NCBI GenBank assembly: GCA_016713565.1
Contig: JADJOX010000001.1
Span: 124,001-188,000 of the forward strand
DNA from: Ignavibacteriota bacterium
GTDB taxonomy: Bacteria > Bacteroidota > Ignavibacteria > Ignavibacteriales > Melioribacteraceae
Length of the DNA stretch: 64,000 nt
Reading direction: 5' to 3'
Below the pieces are notes generated by a model. The model saw only the letters and a list, made by a program, of their open reading frames with translations, was not told the origin of the DNA and searched no databases. Of the stretch, positions 28,339 to 38,698 are shown piece by piece. Both the position numbers and the translations under genes were made by a program. Numbering within the stretch: the first letter of the stretch is position 1; every line of letters begins with the position of its first letter.

Positions 28339-29525
28339 ATGAAATCAGAAAAAATTAATATCGCACATTTAATACGTACATTTTTACAGCCATCAGAAAC
28401 ATTTGTATATAATCAAATAAAATTTGTTAATGAAGAAAATGAATATAAAGTTTTCGTATTATGTAAAAATTTTAAAGATGATTTAAATATTGAAAATATA
28501 TCAATTTTAAAAGTCAATGAATTACTTTCAACTCGACAACAAAAAATAGACGATTTATATTATAAGTTTTTTAGAAAATTATCCAATAATGCGAAAAAAG
28601 CAATTTTAAATTATATAAAACTTAACAATATAAAATTATTACATTTTCATTTTTTAGTGGATGCAAGATATTATTTAGATGTTATAAAAGAAGCCCAGAT
28701 ACCGATTGTAGTTTCAGGTTATGGTTGGGATATAACCAACTTACCCTCAAAATATTATGGGGTTGGAAAGTTATACTTAAAGAAATTATTTAATTTTGTT
28801 GATATATTTCTTGCAATGTCTGAAGATATGAAAAAAGATATGTTAAAACTTGGCATACCTGAAAATAAAATTATTATTCATTATCATGGAATAAATACAC
28901 AAAGGTTTTTTTCCCCCGACAGAGAATATCCACAGAAAGAGAAAATGACATTATTATTTTGCGGAAGGCTTACTGATAAAAAAGGACCGTTAGTTTTACT
29001 CAGGGCAGTAAATAAAATAATTAAAGGAAATAAAGAAGTTAATTTAAATTTAAAAATAATAGGTGATGGACCACTTAGAAGTAAAATTCAAGAATTTATT
29101 TCTGAAAATAATTTATCGAGTTATGTTGAAATTCTTGGACATATTCAGCATTTTAGCACTCATTTACTAAATGAATATAAAAATGCTGATATTTTTATTC
29201 TTCCTAGTATGGTTGTAAAAAATAACGGCAAAAGACAAAATGACAAAGAGGAATTCCTGGTACTCTTGTTGAAGCAATGTCAAGTGGTCTGCCAACAATT
29301 AGTACTTTTCATGCTGGCATTCCTGAAGTTATAAAAAATGGTGAAAATGGACTATTAATTAACGAAAATGATTTTATTGAATTAGCAGAAAAAATACTTT
29401 TATTAATAAATGATAATAATCTAAGAAAAAAACTTGGAAAAAATGCTTCGAATTATTCAAGATTATTAGATGTTAAAATTAAAACTAAAGATTTAGTCAA
29501 AATTTATAAAAATTTATTAAGTTAA
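28339..29525 (+). pseudogene. Family 4 glycosyltransferase with a frameshift near its active site
   Basis: The first frame (28339-29334) encodes a normal GT4 start (NIAHLIRTFLQPSETFVYNQ), HFHFLVDARYYLDVI, MLFCGRLTDKKGPLVL-like and ADIFILPSMV segments, then degenerates after NGKRQNDKE. One extra G at the GG pair 29250-29251 would restore EGIPGTLVEAMSSGLPTIST, the exact GT4 E-x7-E region, and join the second frame ending at 29525. The reconstructed protein is about 396 residues, normal for the family. The downstream frame is intact, so the lesion is either recent or a sequencing error. It belongs to the same run as its neighbours (12-base gap). Confidence 0.82.
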
Positions 29526-29602
29526 ATTCATTTAAAAACATCAATTTTTGTAGATTTACATTTTATAAATATTTTAAAAATTAAAAATTCAAAAAAATCT
29601 TA

Positions 29603-30795
29603 ATGTATAATAAAAAAATTAATATCGCATTAGTAGTTCAAAACAATTCTTATCCGTTTGATAGCCGAGTTTTTAAAGAAGCAAACTCACTAAAAAGTGG
29701 TGGTTTTAATGTTTTTGTTGTTAGTCCTAGATCAAAAAGAGATAACAGTTCGTTTGAAGTTTTAAATGGAATCAACGTTTATCGATATAAAGATAATCAA
29801 TCAAAGGGTAGTTTTTTCGGTTTTATTTTTGAATACATGACTTCTTTAATCAAAATATTTTTATATGTGACATATTTGGTTTTATTTAAAAAAAAAAAAT
29901 TGTACACTTTGCAAATCCGCCCGATTTCTTTTGGCCGCTTTCATATTTTATCAAGATATTTGGAGTAAAATCAATTTATGACCAGCATGATTTAGCCCCC
30001 TGAGCTTTATAAAATGAAGTTTAAAAATAAGTTCATTTTAAAATTACTTTATCTAAATGAAAAATTAATGGTTAGAAGCTCTAACGCTATAATTGTGGTG
30101 AATGAATCATTCAAAAATAGATTAAATGAAAAATGGAATATACAAAATAAAAAATGTTCTATTATTTATAATGGTCCTTTGGATGAATTTAAAGCTAAAG
30201 AGAATTCAGAACTGATAAATGAGTATAAAAACAAGAAAGTAGTACTTTACGTCGGGTTGATGGCAATAACTGATAATATTGATTTTATTATTGAATTGGC
30301 GGAAAGTATTGTAATTAATTTCAATAAAAAAGATATAAAATTTGTTTTATTAGGTGATGGTGATATCAGAAACGAAATGGAAAGAATAGCTAAAAAAAGA
30401 AACCTTTCGGAATTTATAGAGTTTAAGGGAAATGTTTCGCAAAATTCTGTAATGGAGTATCTTTATGTTGCGGATATATGTATTGCACCTGATATGCCAA
30501 ACAATCTTAACGAATTTTTAACTCTTGTTAAAGTTTTTGAATATATGAAGGCAGAAAAAGCATTTGTTAGTTTTGATTTGGATGAAACAAAAAGAATTGC
30601 AAAAGATGCCGGTATTTATGCAAAAAACAAGGAAGATTTTGTTAATAAAGTAATTTACTTATTGGATAATCCGGAATATTCAAGAGAATTGGGGAAAAAG
30701 GTAATAAAATTATTGAAGATCAATACCTTTGGAAATATTTCGATAATGAGTTAATAAATACTTACTTTACACTATTATATTCCGATAAAAAATAA
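29603..30795 (+). pseudogene. Family 4 glycosyltransferase with three indels
   Basis: Frame 1 (29603-29968) starts NIALVVQNNSYPFDSRVFKEA, a typical GT4 opening. It breaks at the A12 run 29888-29899, after which another frame encodes HFANPPDFFWPLSYF and YDQHDLAP. A C5 run near 29997-30001 carries one C too many; with four, the frame continues as PELYKMKFKNKF into 30014-30754. A third lesion in the A5 run 30695-30699 changes the end: with six A the protein reads GNKIIEDQYLWKYFDNE and stops at 30795, as GT4 proteins usually do. The C-terminal domain has ILYVGLMAITDNIDFI-type and DICIAPDMPNNLNEFLTLVKVFEYM segments. It is the last glycosyltransferase before the Wzc-like gene. Three separate indels of both signs in one gene are unusual. 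Confidence 0.78.
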
Positions 30796-30930
30796 TATCC
30801 AAAATTTTCTTATATGTATGATTTTGATCATACTTCTTTAAATATTTTTCTTCTAATTGCGATTATGTATTTAAATTAATAAACGAAAAATTCGCAAAAA
30901 TTATTAAAATTAAGTAAAAAAGGCAGACAA

Positions 30931-33183
30931 GTGGAGAATTCAGCAAACATAAAAAAAAATAATAATGCAAAAGGCAATACTGCTCATGATTATTTTTCTT
31001 TGGTAAAAAATAACATAGCTTTAATTCTTATAATTACCTTAGTATTTCTTATTTCATCTGTTATATATTCCATTTTTGCAGAAGATGTCTATAAAGCAAC
31101 AACAACAATAAAAATTTCCAAACCCAAGGGGAGTATCTTAGATTCTTTTACTAAAGATTTTGGTTCAGGGAATAATGAATTATTTATTGCGAATGAAATT
31201 GAAACAATAACAAACATTACCATCCGCGAAAAAGTTGCACAAGTTATTCTTGACTCGGTTAAAACATTTAATAAAGTAAATGATTTGGATTTAATGTTGA
31301 GAGATGATGGTTTTTTTGAGAGCAAGAAAAACAAATTACGCTCGGCTAAATCTGCGGCAAATGTACTATTGCAAAATGTTGAAATTATTCAAAAAAATGG
31401 ATTAGATTTTATGGAGATTTCAGCTGAATCTCCTTCACCTTATGAGGCCGCTTTAATGGCAAATTCATATGCTGATGTGTATAGACAATTTAATCTTGCT
31501 GAGAATAGAGAACAACTTACAAAAGTAAAAGAGTTCTTACAATCCCAAAAGGAACTAAAGCATCAAGAATTAATGCAAGCAGAAGAAAATATTAAAATTT
31601 ATCAATTGCAAGGCGGAAGTATTGAGTTAGACGGACAAGCAAGCAATTTAATACAAACTTTAACAAAATTTGAATCTGAGAAAAATGTTGGCAAAATTGA
31701 AATTTCTATGTTGCAAAAGACTCTTGAAGAATTAAAAAGTGAATTAGCTAAAAAAGATCCTACAACATATGATTATCTAGTTTCCAAATCTGATGAACCT
31801 GCAATCAAAATGCTTCAGGAAGAAATTTCTAGAATTGAAACGCAGCGAGCAATTGCGATTACAGGCAGCGGGCAAAAATCTGCAAACACTGAAATAGTAA
31901 AAGAATTAGATCAGAGGATTTTGAAACTTAAAAAAGAATTAAATGTTAAAATTGAACAGTATCAATCACAAATATATTCATCAAGCCCTGAAGACATGAG
32001 GCAATTAACAAAAGAAATCTTTAAAACAGAGGTTGAACTTAGGGCAAAACAAGCTGAAAATTATAAAATTAATGATGTAGTTAATGAATATGATACAAAA
32101 TTTAGAGCGTTACCTCAAAAAACGTTAGAAATTGCTAGGTTAGAAAGAGAAAGGCAGTCTTTAGAAAAATTATATTTAGTATTAGAAGATAAATACCAAG
32201 AAGCTTTATTAAATGAACAATCTATTCCGGGTAATGTTCTTATTTTAAGTGCTGCGACTGTTCCGGATTTGCCAGATTCTCCAAATAGAATTAAAATTGT
32301 TTTAATTGGGCTTTTGGCTGGTATTTTAATTTCATTTGGTTTTGTGTATATTAGAAATATTTTTGATACTGCCATTAAAACGCCGGAAGATGTAAAAAAT
32401 GAAGGTATCTCGGTTTTAGCTACAATTTCTAAATATGTTAAAAAAATTGATACTTCGGTAAAAAATGCGGAAATAATAATCAAGGATAATAGTGAAGTTG
32501 CAGCAGCTGAATCATATCGTGCTTTAAGAACTAGAATTCAGTTTTCAAAATTAGACAAAGGCTCTAAGTCTATTCTTGTAACTTCATCGGCTCCCCAAGA
32601 AGGAAAAACAACTTCAGTTGTTAACTTGGCTGCAAGTTTTGCCCAATCCGGGAAAAAAGTTATAATCCTTGATTGCGACTTAAGAATTCCAAGAATTCAT
32701 TCTGTTTTTAATGGAATCAGTTCACCTGGATTTACTAATTATTTATTCGGACAAGTTTCGTTTGCGGATATTTTAAGAAAAACAGATGTTGAAAATTTAT
32801 TTTATATAGCTTCAGGAACAATTCCAACAAATCCTTCGGAAATACTTGGATCAGCACAAATGAAAGAGTTTGTTGAAAAATTGAAAAAAGAATTTGACAT
32901 TGTTTTACTTGATTCACCGCCTATTATGACGATAACAGATGCAGAAATTCTATCACATATAGTTGATATGTCTATTTTAATTGTTTTTGCAAATAAAACT
33001 CAAGTTGATTGGTTAATTGAATCCCATGAATTATTAACAAAAAATGGTCAAGATTCATTTATTGGCGTTGTATTAAATAATTTTGATTATAAGTCAGGTT
33101 ACCGATCATATCATAAGTATAACAAAAATAAATATTATGAAAGAGTTAAAGAATCAAAAGAAACAGAATGGACTAAACTCTAA
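30931..33183 (+). CDS. wzc: Wzc-type polysaccharide co-polymerase/bacterial tyrosine kinase
   Basis: This 750-residue protein starts at a GTG. A cytoplasmic tail leads into a first helix (about 27-50), then the Wzz-type periplasmic domain rich in coiled coil (about 170-430, with a GNVR-like segment before the second helix near 455-475). The C-terminal kinase domain has Walker A (SSAPQEGKTTS, about 553-563), Walker A' (VIILDCDLRIPR, about 578-589) and Walker B (IVLLDSPP, about 657-664). The tail is tyrosine-rich (YKSGYRSYHKYNKNKYYE), the autophosphorylation cluster of BY-kinases. It sets chain length and couples polymerisation to export in Wzx/Wzy systems. A hairpin terminator follows directly. 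I saw no Wza-type outer-membrane exporter in the window. Confidence 0.92.
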   Translation: MENSANIKKNNNAKGNTAHDYFSLVKNNIALILIITLVFLISSVIYSIFAEDVYKATTTIKISKPKGSILDSFTKDFGSGNNELFIANEIETITNITIREKVAQVILDSVKTFNKVNDLDLMLRDDGFFESKKNKLRSAKSAANVLLQNVEIIQKNGLDFMEISAESPSPYEAALMANSYADVYRQFNLAENREQLTKVKEFLQSQKELKHQELMQAEENIKIYQLQGGSIELDGQASNLIQTLTKFESEKNVGKIEISMLQKTLEELKSELAKKDPTTYDYLVSKSDEPAIKMLQEEISRIETQRAIAITGSGQKSANTEIVKELDQRILKLKKELNVKIEQYQSQIYSSSPEDMRQLTKEIFKTEVELRAKQAENYKINDVVNEYDTKFRALPQKTLEIARLERERQSLEKLYLVLEDKYQEALLNEQSIPGNVLILSAATVPDLPDSPNRIKIVLIGLLAGILISFGFVYIRNIFDTAIKTPEDVKNEGISVLATISKYVKKIDTSVKNAEIIIKDNSEVAAAESYRALRTRIQFSKLDKGSKSILVTSSAPQEGKTTSVVNLAASFAQSGKKVIILDCDLRIPRIHSVFNGISSPGFTNYLFGQVSFADILRKTDVENLFYIASGTIPTNPSEILGSAQMKEFVEKLKKEFDIVLLDSPPIMTITDAEILSHIVDMSILIVFANKTQVDWLIESHELLTKNGQDSFIGVVLNNFDYKSGYRSYHKYNKNKYYERVKESKETEWTKL

Positions 33184-33191
33184 AAATTTTC

Positions 33192-33229
33192 AGAAATGTC
33201 GGATTTTTTAACCACAATCCGACATTTCT
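33192..33229 (+). terminator. Rho-independent-type terminator after the Wzc-like gene
   Basis: A perfect 13-bp stem: AGAAATGTCGGAT (33192-33204) pairs with ATCCGACATTTCT (33217-33229), with a 12-base loop, starting 8 bases after the stop codon. It is followed by TTAATTACTT, a weak T-tract. It probably ends the 12.8-33.2 kb transcript and separates it from the next run of genes. Confidence 0.7.
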
Positions 33230-33277
33230 TTAATTACTTGTCTAAACTTATCATATCCTTTCACAAAAGAATTTTAT

Positions 33278-34087
33278 ATGCAATCAATAATTATCGATGC
33301 GCACATTCATATACATGAATGTTATAATTTGGGCTCATTTTTTAATTCTGCAAAAGCTAATTTTATTGAAAAAGCTAAACAAAATAACATAGCAGATTTT
33401 TTATCCGTGCTATGCTTAACTGAATCACATAATGTAAATCAATTTGCAAAGATATCCTCTTTTTCAAAACGAAAGAAAAAAATAGGTGATTGGGAAATTA
33501 CAGAATCTAAAAATCAAAACTCAATAATCTTAATTGATAAAAATAATTTTAAAATTATTTTAATAGCCGGAAGGCAAATTGTAACAAAGGAAAAGCTTGA
33601 GGTTTTAGCTTTAGGTTTAATAGATGATCCAAATGATGGTGAAAAAATAGATAAAATTCTCAAATATGTTAATGAGAAAGGTTCAATTTCTGTAATTCCT
33701 TGGGGAGTTGGAAAATGGTTTGGAAATAGAAAGCAAATTGTTGAAAAATTAGTGTTGCAAAATAATACATTTCCTTTATATTTGGGTGACAATGGAAATC
33801 GTCCTTTTTTTTGGAGACAACCAAATATTTTTAGTATTGCTTTGAGAAAAGGTGTGTTAAATATTCCGGGAAGTGATCCGCTTCCGTTTATTCATGAAGT
33901 TAAGAAACCAGGTAGTTTTGGATTTATTATCAATGATAATATAGATATTGAAAAACCATTCGATAGTATTTATAAAAAAATAACTGATTCTAAAACTCAA
34001 TTTAAAACATTTGGTAAATTAGAAGGTGTTTATAATTTTATAAAAAACCAAATTTCAATGCAAATTGTTAAACGAAATAGAAAATAA
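33278..34087 (+). CDS. PHP/amidohydrolase-like metal-dependent hydrolase of unknown substrate
   Basis: This 269-residue protein opens with IIIDAHIHIHE, the D-x-H-x-H metal motif of PHP and amidohydrolase-type enzymes. Further candidate ligands are CLTESH (about 50), LYLGDNGNRP (about 170) and IPGSDPLPFIHEV (about 200-213). It begins the second plus-strand run and ends directly next to the GT4 start. Some polysaccharide clusters encode PHP-type phosphatases (CpsB/YwqE) that dephosphorylate the tyrosine kinase. This protein sits beside a BY-kinase gene but lacks the usual CpsB wording, so that role is only a possibility. I do not recognise a named family. Confidence 0.55.
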   Translation: MQSIIIDAHIHIHECYNLGSFFNSAKANFIEKAKQNNIADFLSVLCLTESHNVNQFAKISSFSKRKKKIGDWEITESKNQNSIILIDKNNFKIILIAGRQIVTKEKLEVLALGLIDDPNDGEKIDKILKYVNEKGSISVIPWGVGKWFGNRKQIVEKLVLQNNTFPLYLGDNGNRPFFWRQPNIFSIALRKGVLNIPGSDPLPFIHEVKKPGSFGFIINDNIDIEKPFDSIYKKITDSKTQFKTFGKLEGVYNFIKNQISMQIVKRNRK

Positions 34088-35272
34088 ATGAAAACTTTAG
34101 TTATTGCACCTCAGCCTTTTTTTTCGCCAAGAGGAACACCATTTTCTGTTTATTACAGAACTTTAATAAGTTCAGAATTAGGTGTTAAAATGGATTTTCT
34201 TACTTATGGTGAAGGTCAGGATGTTGATATTCCCAATGTTAATATTATAAGGATCCCTAGATTTAAAATATTGGGTAATGTAAAATTGGGACCATCTCCA
34301 TTAAAATTATTTCTGGATATATTTATTATATTAAAAATGATTTGGCTATTAACTATAAATAAATATGATGTTGTTCATGCTCATGAAGAAGCAGTATTCT
34401 TTGCTTGGTTCTTTAAACCTATTTTTAGGTATAAACTAATTTATGATATGCATTCAAGTTTACCACAACAATTAACTAATTTTCAATTTACAACATCTAA
34501 ATTTCTAATCAATACTTTTAAAACTTTGGAAGACAAATGTCTGCACAGTGCTGACGCTGTAATAACAATTTGTCCTGATTTAAGAGATTATGTAAATACA
34601 ATCATCACAAGAAAAGAAAAACACTTCCTTATTGAAAATTCAATATTTGAGCCGGTGAAACAAAAAAATTATAATCAGCAAAAGTCAGTTGAATCTGAAC
34701 TGGATTTTAAAGTTGAAGATTTTGTAAAAAACGATGAACAACTTTTGGTATATGCAGGAACACTTGAAAAATATCAAGGAATTGATATTCTAGTACAATC
34801 AATGAAAAATGTTATTGCAGCAAATAAAAAGGTAAAGCTAATTATTGCAGGCGGAACACAAGATCAAGTAAATGAATTTAGAAAATTGGCAAATGAAAAT
34901 GGAGTAAGCAATTATATTAAATTTACAGGTAGAGTAGCGCAAAAGTATGCAAAAGAATTTTCCGCAAAGGCAGATATTTTACTTTCACCAAGAAGTGACG
35001 GAACAAATACACCACTTAAAATATACGAGCAATTAGCTTCGAAAAAACCCCTGGTTGCAACGAAGATATATTCACATACACAAGTTTTAACAGATGATGT
35101 TTCATTTTTAGTAGAACCCAATCCGCAAAATATGGCTGAGGGTATTTTACTCGCAATAGATGATAAGAATTTATCAAAACAAAAAGCGGAAAATGCATTA
35201 AAATTGTATGAGAAAGAATATTCGAGAAAAGTATATACCTCTAAACTTAAAAAATTATTGGAGAGTTTGTAA
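34088..35272 (+). CDS. Family 4 glycosyltransferase
   Basis: This 394-residue GT-B protein has a start (VIAPQPFFSPRGTPFSVYYR) with the glycine-rich acceptor loop of GT4 enzymes, and VHAHEEAVFFAWFF and YDMHSSLPQQL in the first domain. LVYAGTLEKYQGIDILVQSM and LLSPRSDGTNTPLKIYEQLASKKPLVAT lie in the second. The latter replaces the usual E-x7-E with a 'TPLK-Y-x-x-L' form seen in many exopolysaccharide enzymes. The stop overlaps the start of the asparagine-synthase-like gene (TAATG), so the two are translationally coupled. Confidence 0.85.
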   Translation: MKTLVIAPQPFFSPRGTPFSVYYRTLISSELGVKMDFLTYGEGQDVDIPNVNIIRIPRFKILGNVKLGPSPLKLFLDIFIILKMIWLLTINKYDVVHAHEEAVFFAWFFKPIFRYKLIYDMHSSLPQQLTNFQFTTSKFLINTFKTLEDKCLHSADAVITICPDLRDYVNTIITRKEKHFLIENSIFEPVKQKNYNQQKSVESELDFKVEDFVKNDEQLLVYAGTLEKYQGIDILVQSMKNVIAANKKVKLIIAGGTQDQVNEFRKLANENGVSNYIKFTGRVAQKYAKEFSAKADILLSPRSDGTNTPLKIYEQLASKKPLVATKIYSHTQVLTDDVSFLVEPNPQNMAEGILLAIDDKNLSKQKAENALKLYEKEYSRKVYTSKLKKLLESL

Positions 35273-37152
35273 TGTGCGGAATTGCCGGTGTAGTTACTTT
35301 TCAATCGATCCCAGCAATTTCTAATGAATTGTTGAAATCTATGGTTGATACTTTGTACCATCGCGGACCTGACGAAGCCGGATTGGCAATTCACGGCAAC
35401 GCAGCATTGGGTATGAGAAGATTATCGATTATTGATTTGAGCGGTGGAAGTCAGCCAATATATAATGAAAATAAATCTATATGGACAGTTTTCAACGGAG
35501 AAATATATAATTTCCCCGAATTAAAAAATGAATTAACAAGTAAAGGTCATATATTCAAGACTAATTCCGATACAGAAGTAATTGTTCATGGCTATGAAGA
35601 ATGGGGGATAGATTTTCCAAAGCATTTAAATGGAATGTTTGCCATCGCAATGCATGATATAAATAAAAATAAATTTTTTCTTGTTCGCGATCATATTGGA
35701 ATTAAGCCGGTTTACTATGCGTTCAATAATAAACGTATTATTTTTGGCTCTGAAATTAAAGCCATTTTGGAAAGCAAATTAGTAGAAAAAGAACTTGATA
35801 TGAATTCACTTGGAGAATTTCTTTCTTGGGAATATATTCCCGGTGAATCAACTTTAATTAAATCCATAAAAAAATTAGAACCAGGAAAATATTTAGAAAT
35901 AGATATTTCAAATCCTAAATGTAATCCTAAAGAATATTGGGATGTTCCGTTTCACAGCAATATTCAAAATATTAGTGAAGCCGAGTGGATTGAGAAAATA
36001 GATTGGCAAATTAAAAAATCAACTAAAATGCAGATGATAAGCGATGTACCGCTTGGAGCTTTTCTATCCGGAGGGGTTGATTCGTCTTTAATTGTAGCTT
36101 CTATGGGAAGTGCTCAAACTTTTAGTATTGGGTTTGATGATCCGACATATAACGAATTAAATTGGGCTCGAAAAGTCGCGGATCATCTTGGTGTTGATCA
36201 TAAAGATGAAATTATTAAACCAGATGTTTTGGATTTGTTCAATCATTTAATGCAATTTATGGATGATCCGATTGGCGATTTCTCAATTTTCCCTACATAT
36301 TTAGTTTCCAGACTTGCAAGAAAACATGTTACCGTAAGTTTAAGCGGCGACGGAGGTGATGAATTATTTGGCGGATATGAAACTTATCTTGCAAATCATA
36401 AGGCAAATCAATTTGAAAAAATTCCTTCTTTTTTGCGAAAAGGTTTAATTGAACCGGTTATTAATTCATTTAATCCAACAATTAAGAAAAAAGGTTTGAT
36501 AAATAAATCGAAAAGATTTATTGAAGGTCTGCAATTTGAAAACGAACTTTCACATACTAGATGGCGCATGTTTATCGGCGATGTTGTAAAACAAAGTCTG
36601 TTTACAAAAGGTTCTTTGAAAGAAATTAATAAAAATTCGGCAGATCATATTCTAAAATTATTTAGTAAAGCAGGTGATAGAGGAGAACTTAACAGAAGTT
36701 TATACGTTGATGTTAAAAGCTATTTGGTTGATAATATTTTAACAAAAGTTGATAGAATGTCGATGGCGGTTTCTCTAGAAGCTAGAGTTCCATATTTAGA
36801 TCCTGATGTGGTTGATTTAGCATTTCAGATTCCTGAAAAATTTAAAACTAATTCATCAGAAACAAAAATAATTCTTAAAAAAGTTGCCGCTCAACATGTT
36901 CCGAAAGAATGTATTTATAGACCTAAAGAAGGATTTTCGATACCAATAAAAAATTGGTTGAATAAAGAGTTTAAACCTTTAATGGATAACTTGCTAGATG
37001 AAAACAAAATTAAAGAAGATGGAATATTTAATTTTGAAATGATTAATAATTTAAAAAGCGAACATAATTTGGGAGTTGCCAATCACAGTCATATTTTATG
37101 GTCGCTAATTGTTTTTCATGATTGGAAAAAAAGATGGTTGGATTCTAAATAA
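35272..37152 (+). CDS. AsnB-like glutamine-dependent amidotransferase (first copy)
   Basis: This 626-residue protein has an N-terminal glutaminase domain with the nucleophile Cys2 (MCGIAGVV), RGPDEAGL and FNGEIYNFPEL. The synthetase domain has the PP-loop LSGGVDSSL and VSLSGDGGDELFGGYETY, followed by SLEARVPYLDPDVV. Family members make asparagine from aspartate, ATP and glutamine. Paralogues inside polysaccharide clusters often amidate a uronic acid or another carboxylate, and since two copies lie only 3.8 kb apart here, a dedicated glycan role is plausible. The gene is coupled to the upstream GT4. Confidence 0.9.
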   Translation: MCGIAGVVTFQSIPAISNELLKSMVDTLYHRGPDEAGLAIHGNAALGMRRLSIIDLSGGSQPIYNENKSIWTVFNGEIYNFPELKNELTSKGHIFKTNSDTEVIVHGYEEWGIDFPKHLNGMFAIAMHDINKNKFFLVRDHIGIKPVYYAFNNKRIIFGSEIKAILESKLVEKELDMNSLGEFLSWEYIPGESTLIKSIKKLEPGKYLEIDISNPKCNPKEYWDVPFHSNIQNISEAEWIEKIDWQIKKSTKMQMISDVPLGAFLSGGVDSSLIVASMGSAQTFSIGFDDPTYNELNWARKVADHLGVDHKDEIIKPDVLDLFNHLMQFMDDPIGDFSIFPTYLVSRLARKHVTVSLSGDGGDELFGGYETYLANHKANQFEKIPSFLRKGLIEPVINSFNPTIKKKGLINKSKRFIEGLQFENELSHTRWRMFIGDVVKQSLFTKGSLKEINKNSADHILKLFSKAGDRGELNRSLYVDVKSYLVDNILTKVDRMSMAVSLEARVPYLDPDVVDLAFQIPEKFKTNSSETKIILKKVAAQHVPKECIYRPKEGFSIPIKNWLNKEFKPLMDNLLDENKIKEDGIFNFEMINNLKSEHNLGVANHSHILWSLIVFHDWKKRWLDSK

Positions 37153-37168
37153 TTATAATAAATTAAAA

Positions 37169-38698
37169 ATGACTAAAATAATTAGAGATATTAATTCCGC
37201 AAGAAAAAATAATTATGACATGATCATAATTGGCGGAGGTTTTTATGGTGTTATGCTTGCCTATGAATCAACTTGCAGAGGATTGAAAACACTATTACTT
37301 GAAAAAAATGATTTTGGTTCGGCTACAAGTTTTAATAGTTTACGTATAGTTCATGGTGGATTAAGATATCTGCAATCTTTGGATTTGCATAGATTTAAAG
37401 AATCAGTTGGTGAAAGAAAATGGTTTCTTAAAAATTTTCCGAATTTGACTAAACCAATTTCTTGCTTAATGCCTTTGTATAATAAAGGATTACAAAGAAA
37501 TTCAATAATGTGGGCAGCATTAAATCTAAATGATATTTTATCAATGTCACGAAATAGTGAAGTTGAAGAAAAAAATAGTCTACTAAATGGGAAGGTAATT
37601 TCAACAAAGAAAGTAAAAGAAATTTTCCCAATGGTAGATACAAATGAATTAAAAGGCGGCGCAGTTTGGAACGACGGAGCCATAGATGATTCTCAATTGG
37701 TAATTTTGGAAATTCTTAAAGCATCTATAAATAATGGTTCTACTGCTTTAAACTATATTGAAGTAAAAAATATTGTTCAAGCTGATAACAAAGTTAAAGG
37801 TGTTATTGCTCTTGATAAAGAATCAAATACTGAAATTGAATTTAATTCCCAAATAGTTATAAATTCTACTGGTCCATGGAGCAGAGAATTGGCAAAAACA
37901 TTCCACAAGGATTTTGAAAGGTTATTTATGTATTCAATCGCATGGAATATTTTATTTGATGTTGATTCGTTGTCCGAGCATGCGCTTGCAATTACACCGC
38001 CAAAAGATAATGCAAAAGCTTATTTTTTACGTCCATGGAAAGGGAAACTTTTTGCAGGAACCACACATCAAGCATGGGATGGAATAGAGGAAAATCCAAT
38101 TCCAAATGAAGATTCAATAAATAGTTTTATTGATGATTTGAATTTATCAATACCTAATTTGAATTTAACAAAAGATAAAATTTTGCAAATATATTCTGGG
38201 TTGCTTCCTGCTAAAAAACAAGGAACAAATGAAATTGCAGTTAGAGAAATAATAATTAATCATTTCGAACATGGCGGACCTCAAGGTTTATACAGTTTAT
38301 CGGGAGTTAAATTAACTACTTCACGACTTGTTGCCGAAAAAGTTTTGAATAAAATTTTCGAAAATAAAAGTATTGGCAAAAGAAAAAATATTAAATTCCA
38401 AGCCAAAACAAATGTGGAATACGGAATTTTTGAATGGAATTGGAATTTAGAGAACAAAGAATTAAAAGAAATTATTAAATCAAAAGCTCAAAACGAATCT
38501 GTTGTTCATTTGCAAGATTTACTTTTGCGCAGAACAACATTAGGAGATAATCCCATCAATTCTTTAAAGTATGCTGATAAAATTTGTGATATAATCGGAT
38601 GGGATAAAATTAAGACGATAAAAGAAATTGAGGATTTAGAAAGATATTATTCAAAAAGAGGTTTTACAATTTCTGAAAAAATAGGAGTTTTGGATTAA
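37169..38698 (+). CDS. GlpD-like FAD-dependent oxidoreductase
   Basis: I start this at ATG 37169, giving 509 residues; the in-frame extension to 37109 overlaps the asnB-like gene and looks non-coding. The protein has the Rossmann motif DMIIIGGGFYGVMLAYEST and then FGSATSFNSLRIVHGGLRYL, the flavin/glycerol-3-phosphate binding wording of aerobic glycerol-3-phosphate dehydrogenase. SGLLPAKKQG and LYSLSGVKLTTSRLVAEKVL follow in the C-terminal part. GlpD oxidises sn-glycerol-3-phosphate to dihydroxyacetone phosphate at the membrane. Here, within a sugar-modification operon, the substrate may differ. The stop overlaps the next start (TTAATG). Confidence 0.82.
   Translation: MTKIIRDINSARKNNYDMIIIGGGFYGVMLAYESTCRGLKTLLLEKNDFGSATSFNSLRIVHGGLRYLQSLDLHRFKESVGERKWFLKNFPNLTKPISCLMPLYNKGLQRNSIMWAALNLNDILSMSRNSEVEEKNSLLNGKVISTKKVKEIFPMVDTNELKGGAVWNDGAIDDSQLVILEILKASINNGSTALNYIEVKNIVQADNKVKGVIALDKESNTEIEFNSQIVINSTGPWSRELAKTFHKDFERLFMYSIAWNILFDVDSLSEHALAITPPKDNAKAYFLRPWKGKLFAGTTHQAWDGIEENPIPNEDSINSFIDDLNLSIPNLNLTKDKILQIYSGLLPAKKQGTNEIAVREIIINHFEHGGPQGLYSLSGVKLTTSRLVAEKVLNKIFENKSIGKRKNIKFQAKTNVEYGIFEWNWNLENKELKEIIKSKAQNESVVHLQDLLLRRTTLGDNPINSLKYADKICDIIGWDKIKTIKEIEDLERYYSKRGFTISEKIGVLD

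Noticed and set aside
33278..34087. CpsB/YwqE tyrosine phosphatase as a firm call for the PHP-like gene
   Set aside because: Only the first D-x-H-x-H motif fits; the rest lacks the CpsB wording, so adjacency to the tyrosine kinase is the only support.
37109..37168. Upstream start for the GlpD-like gene
   Set aside because: The extra 20 residues overlap the asnB-like gene and do not resemble the family's N-terminus, which begins shortly before the FAD-binding motif at the chosen ATG.
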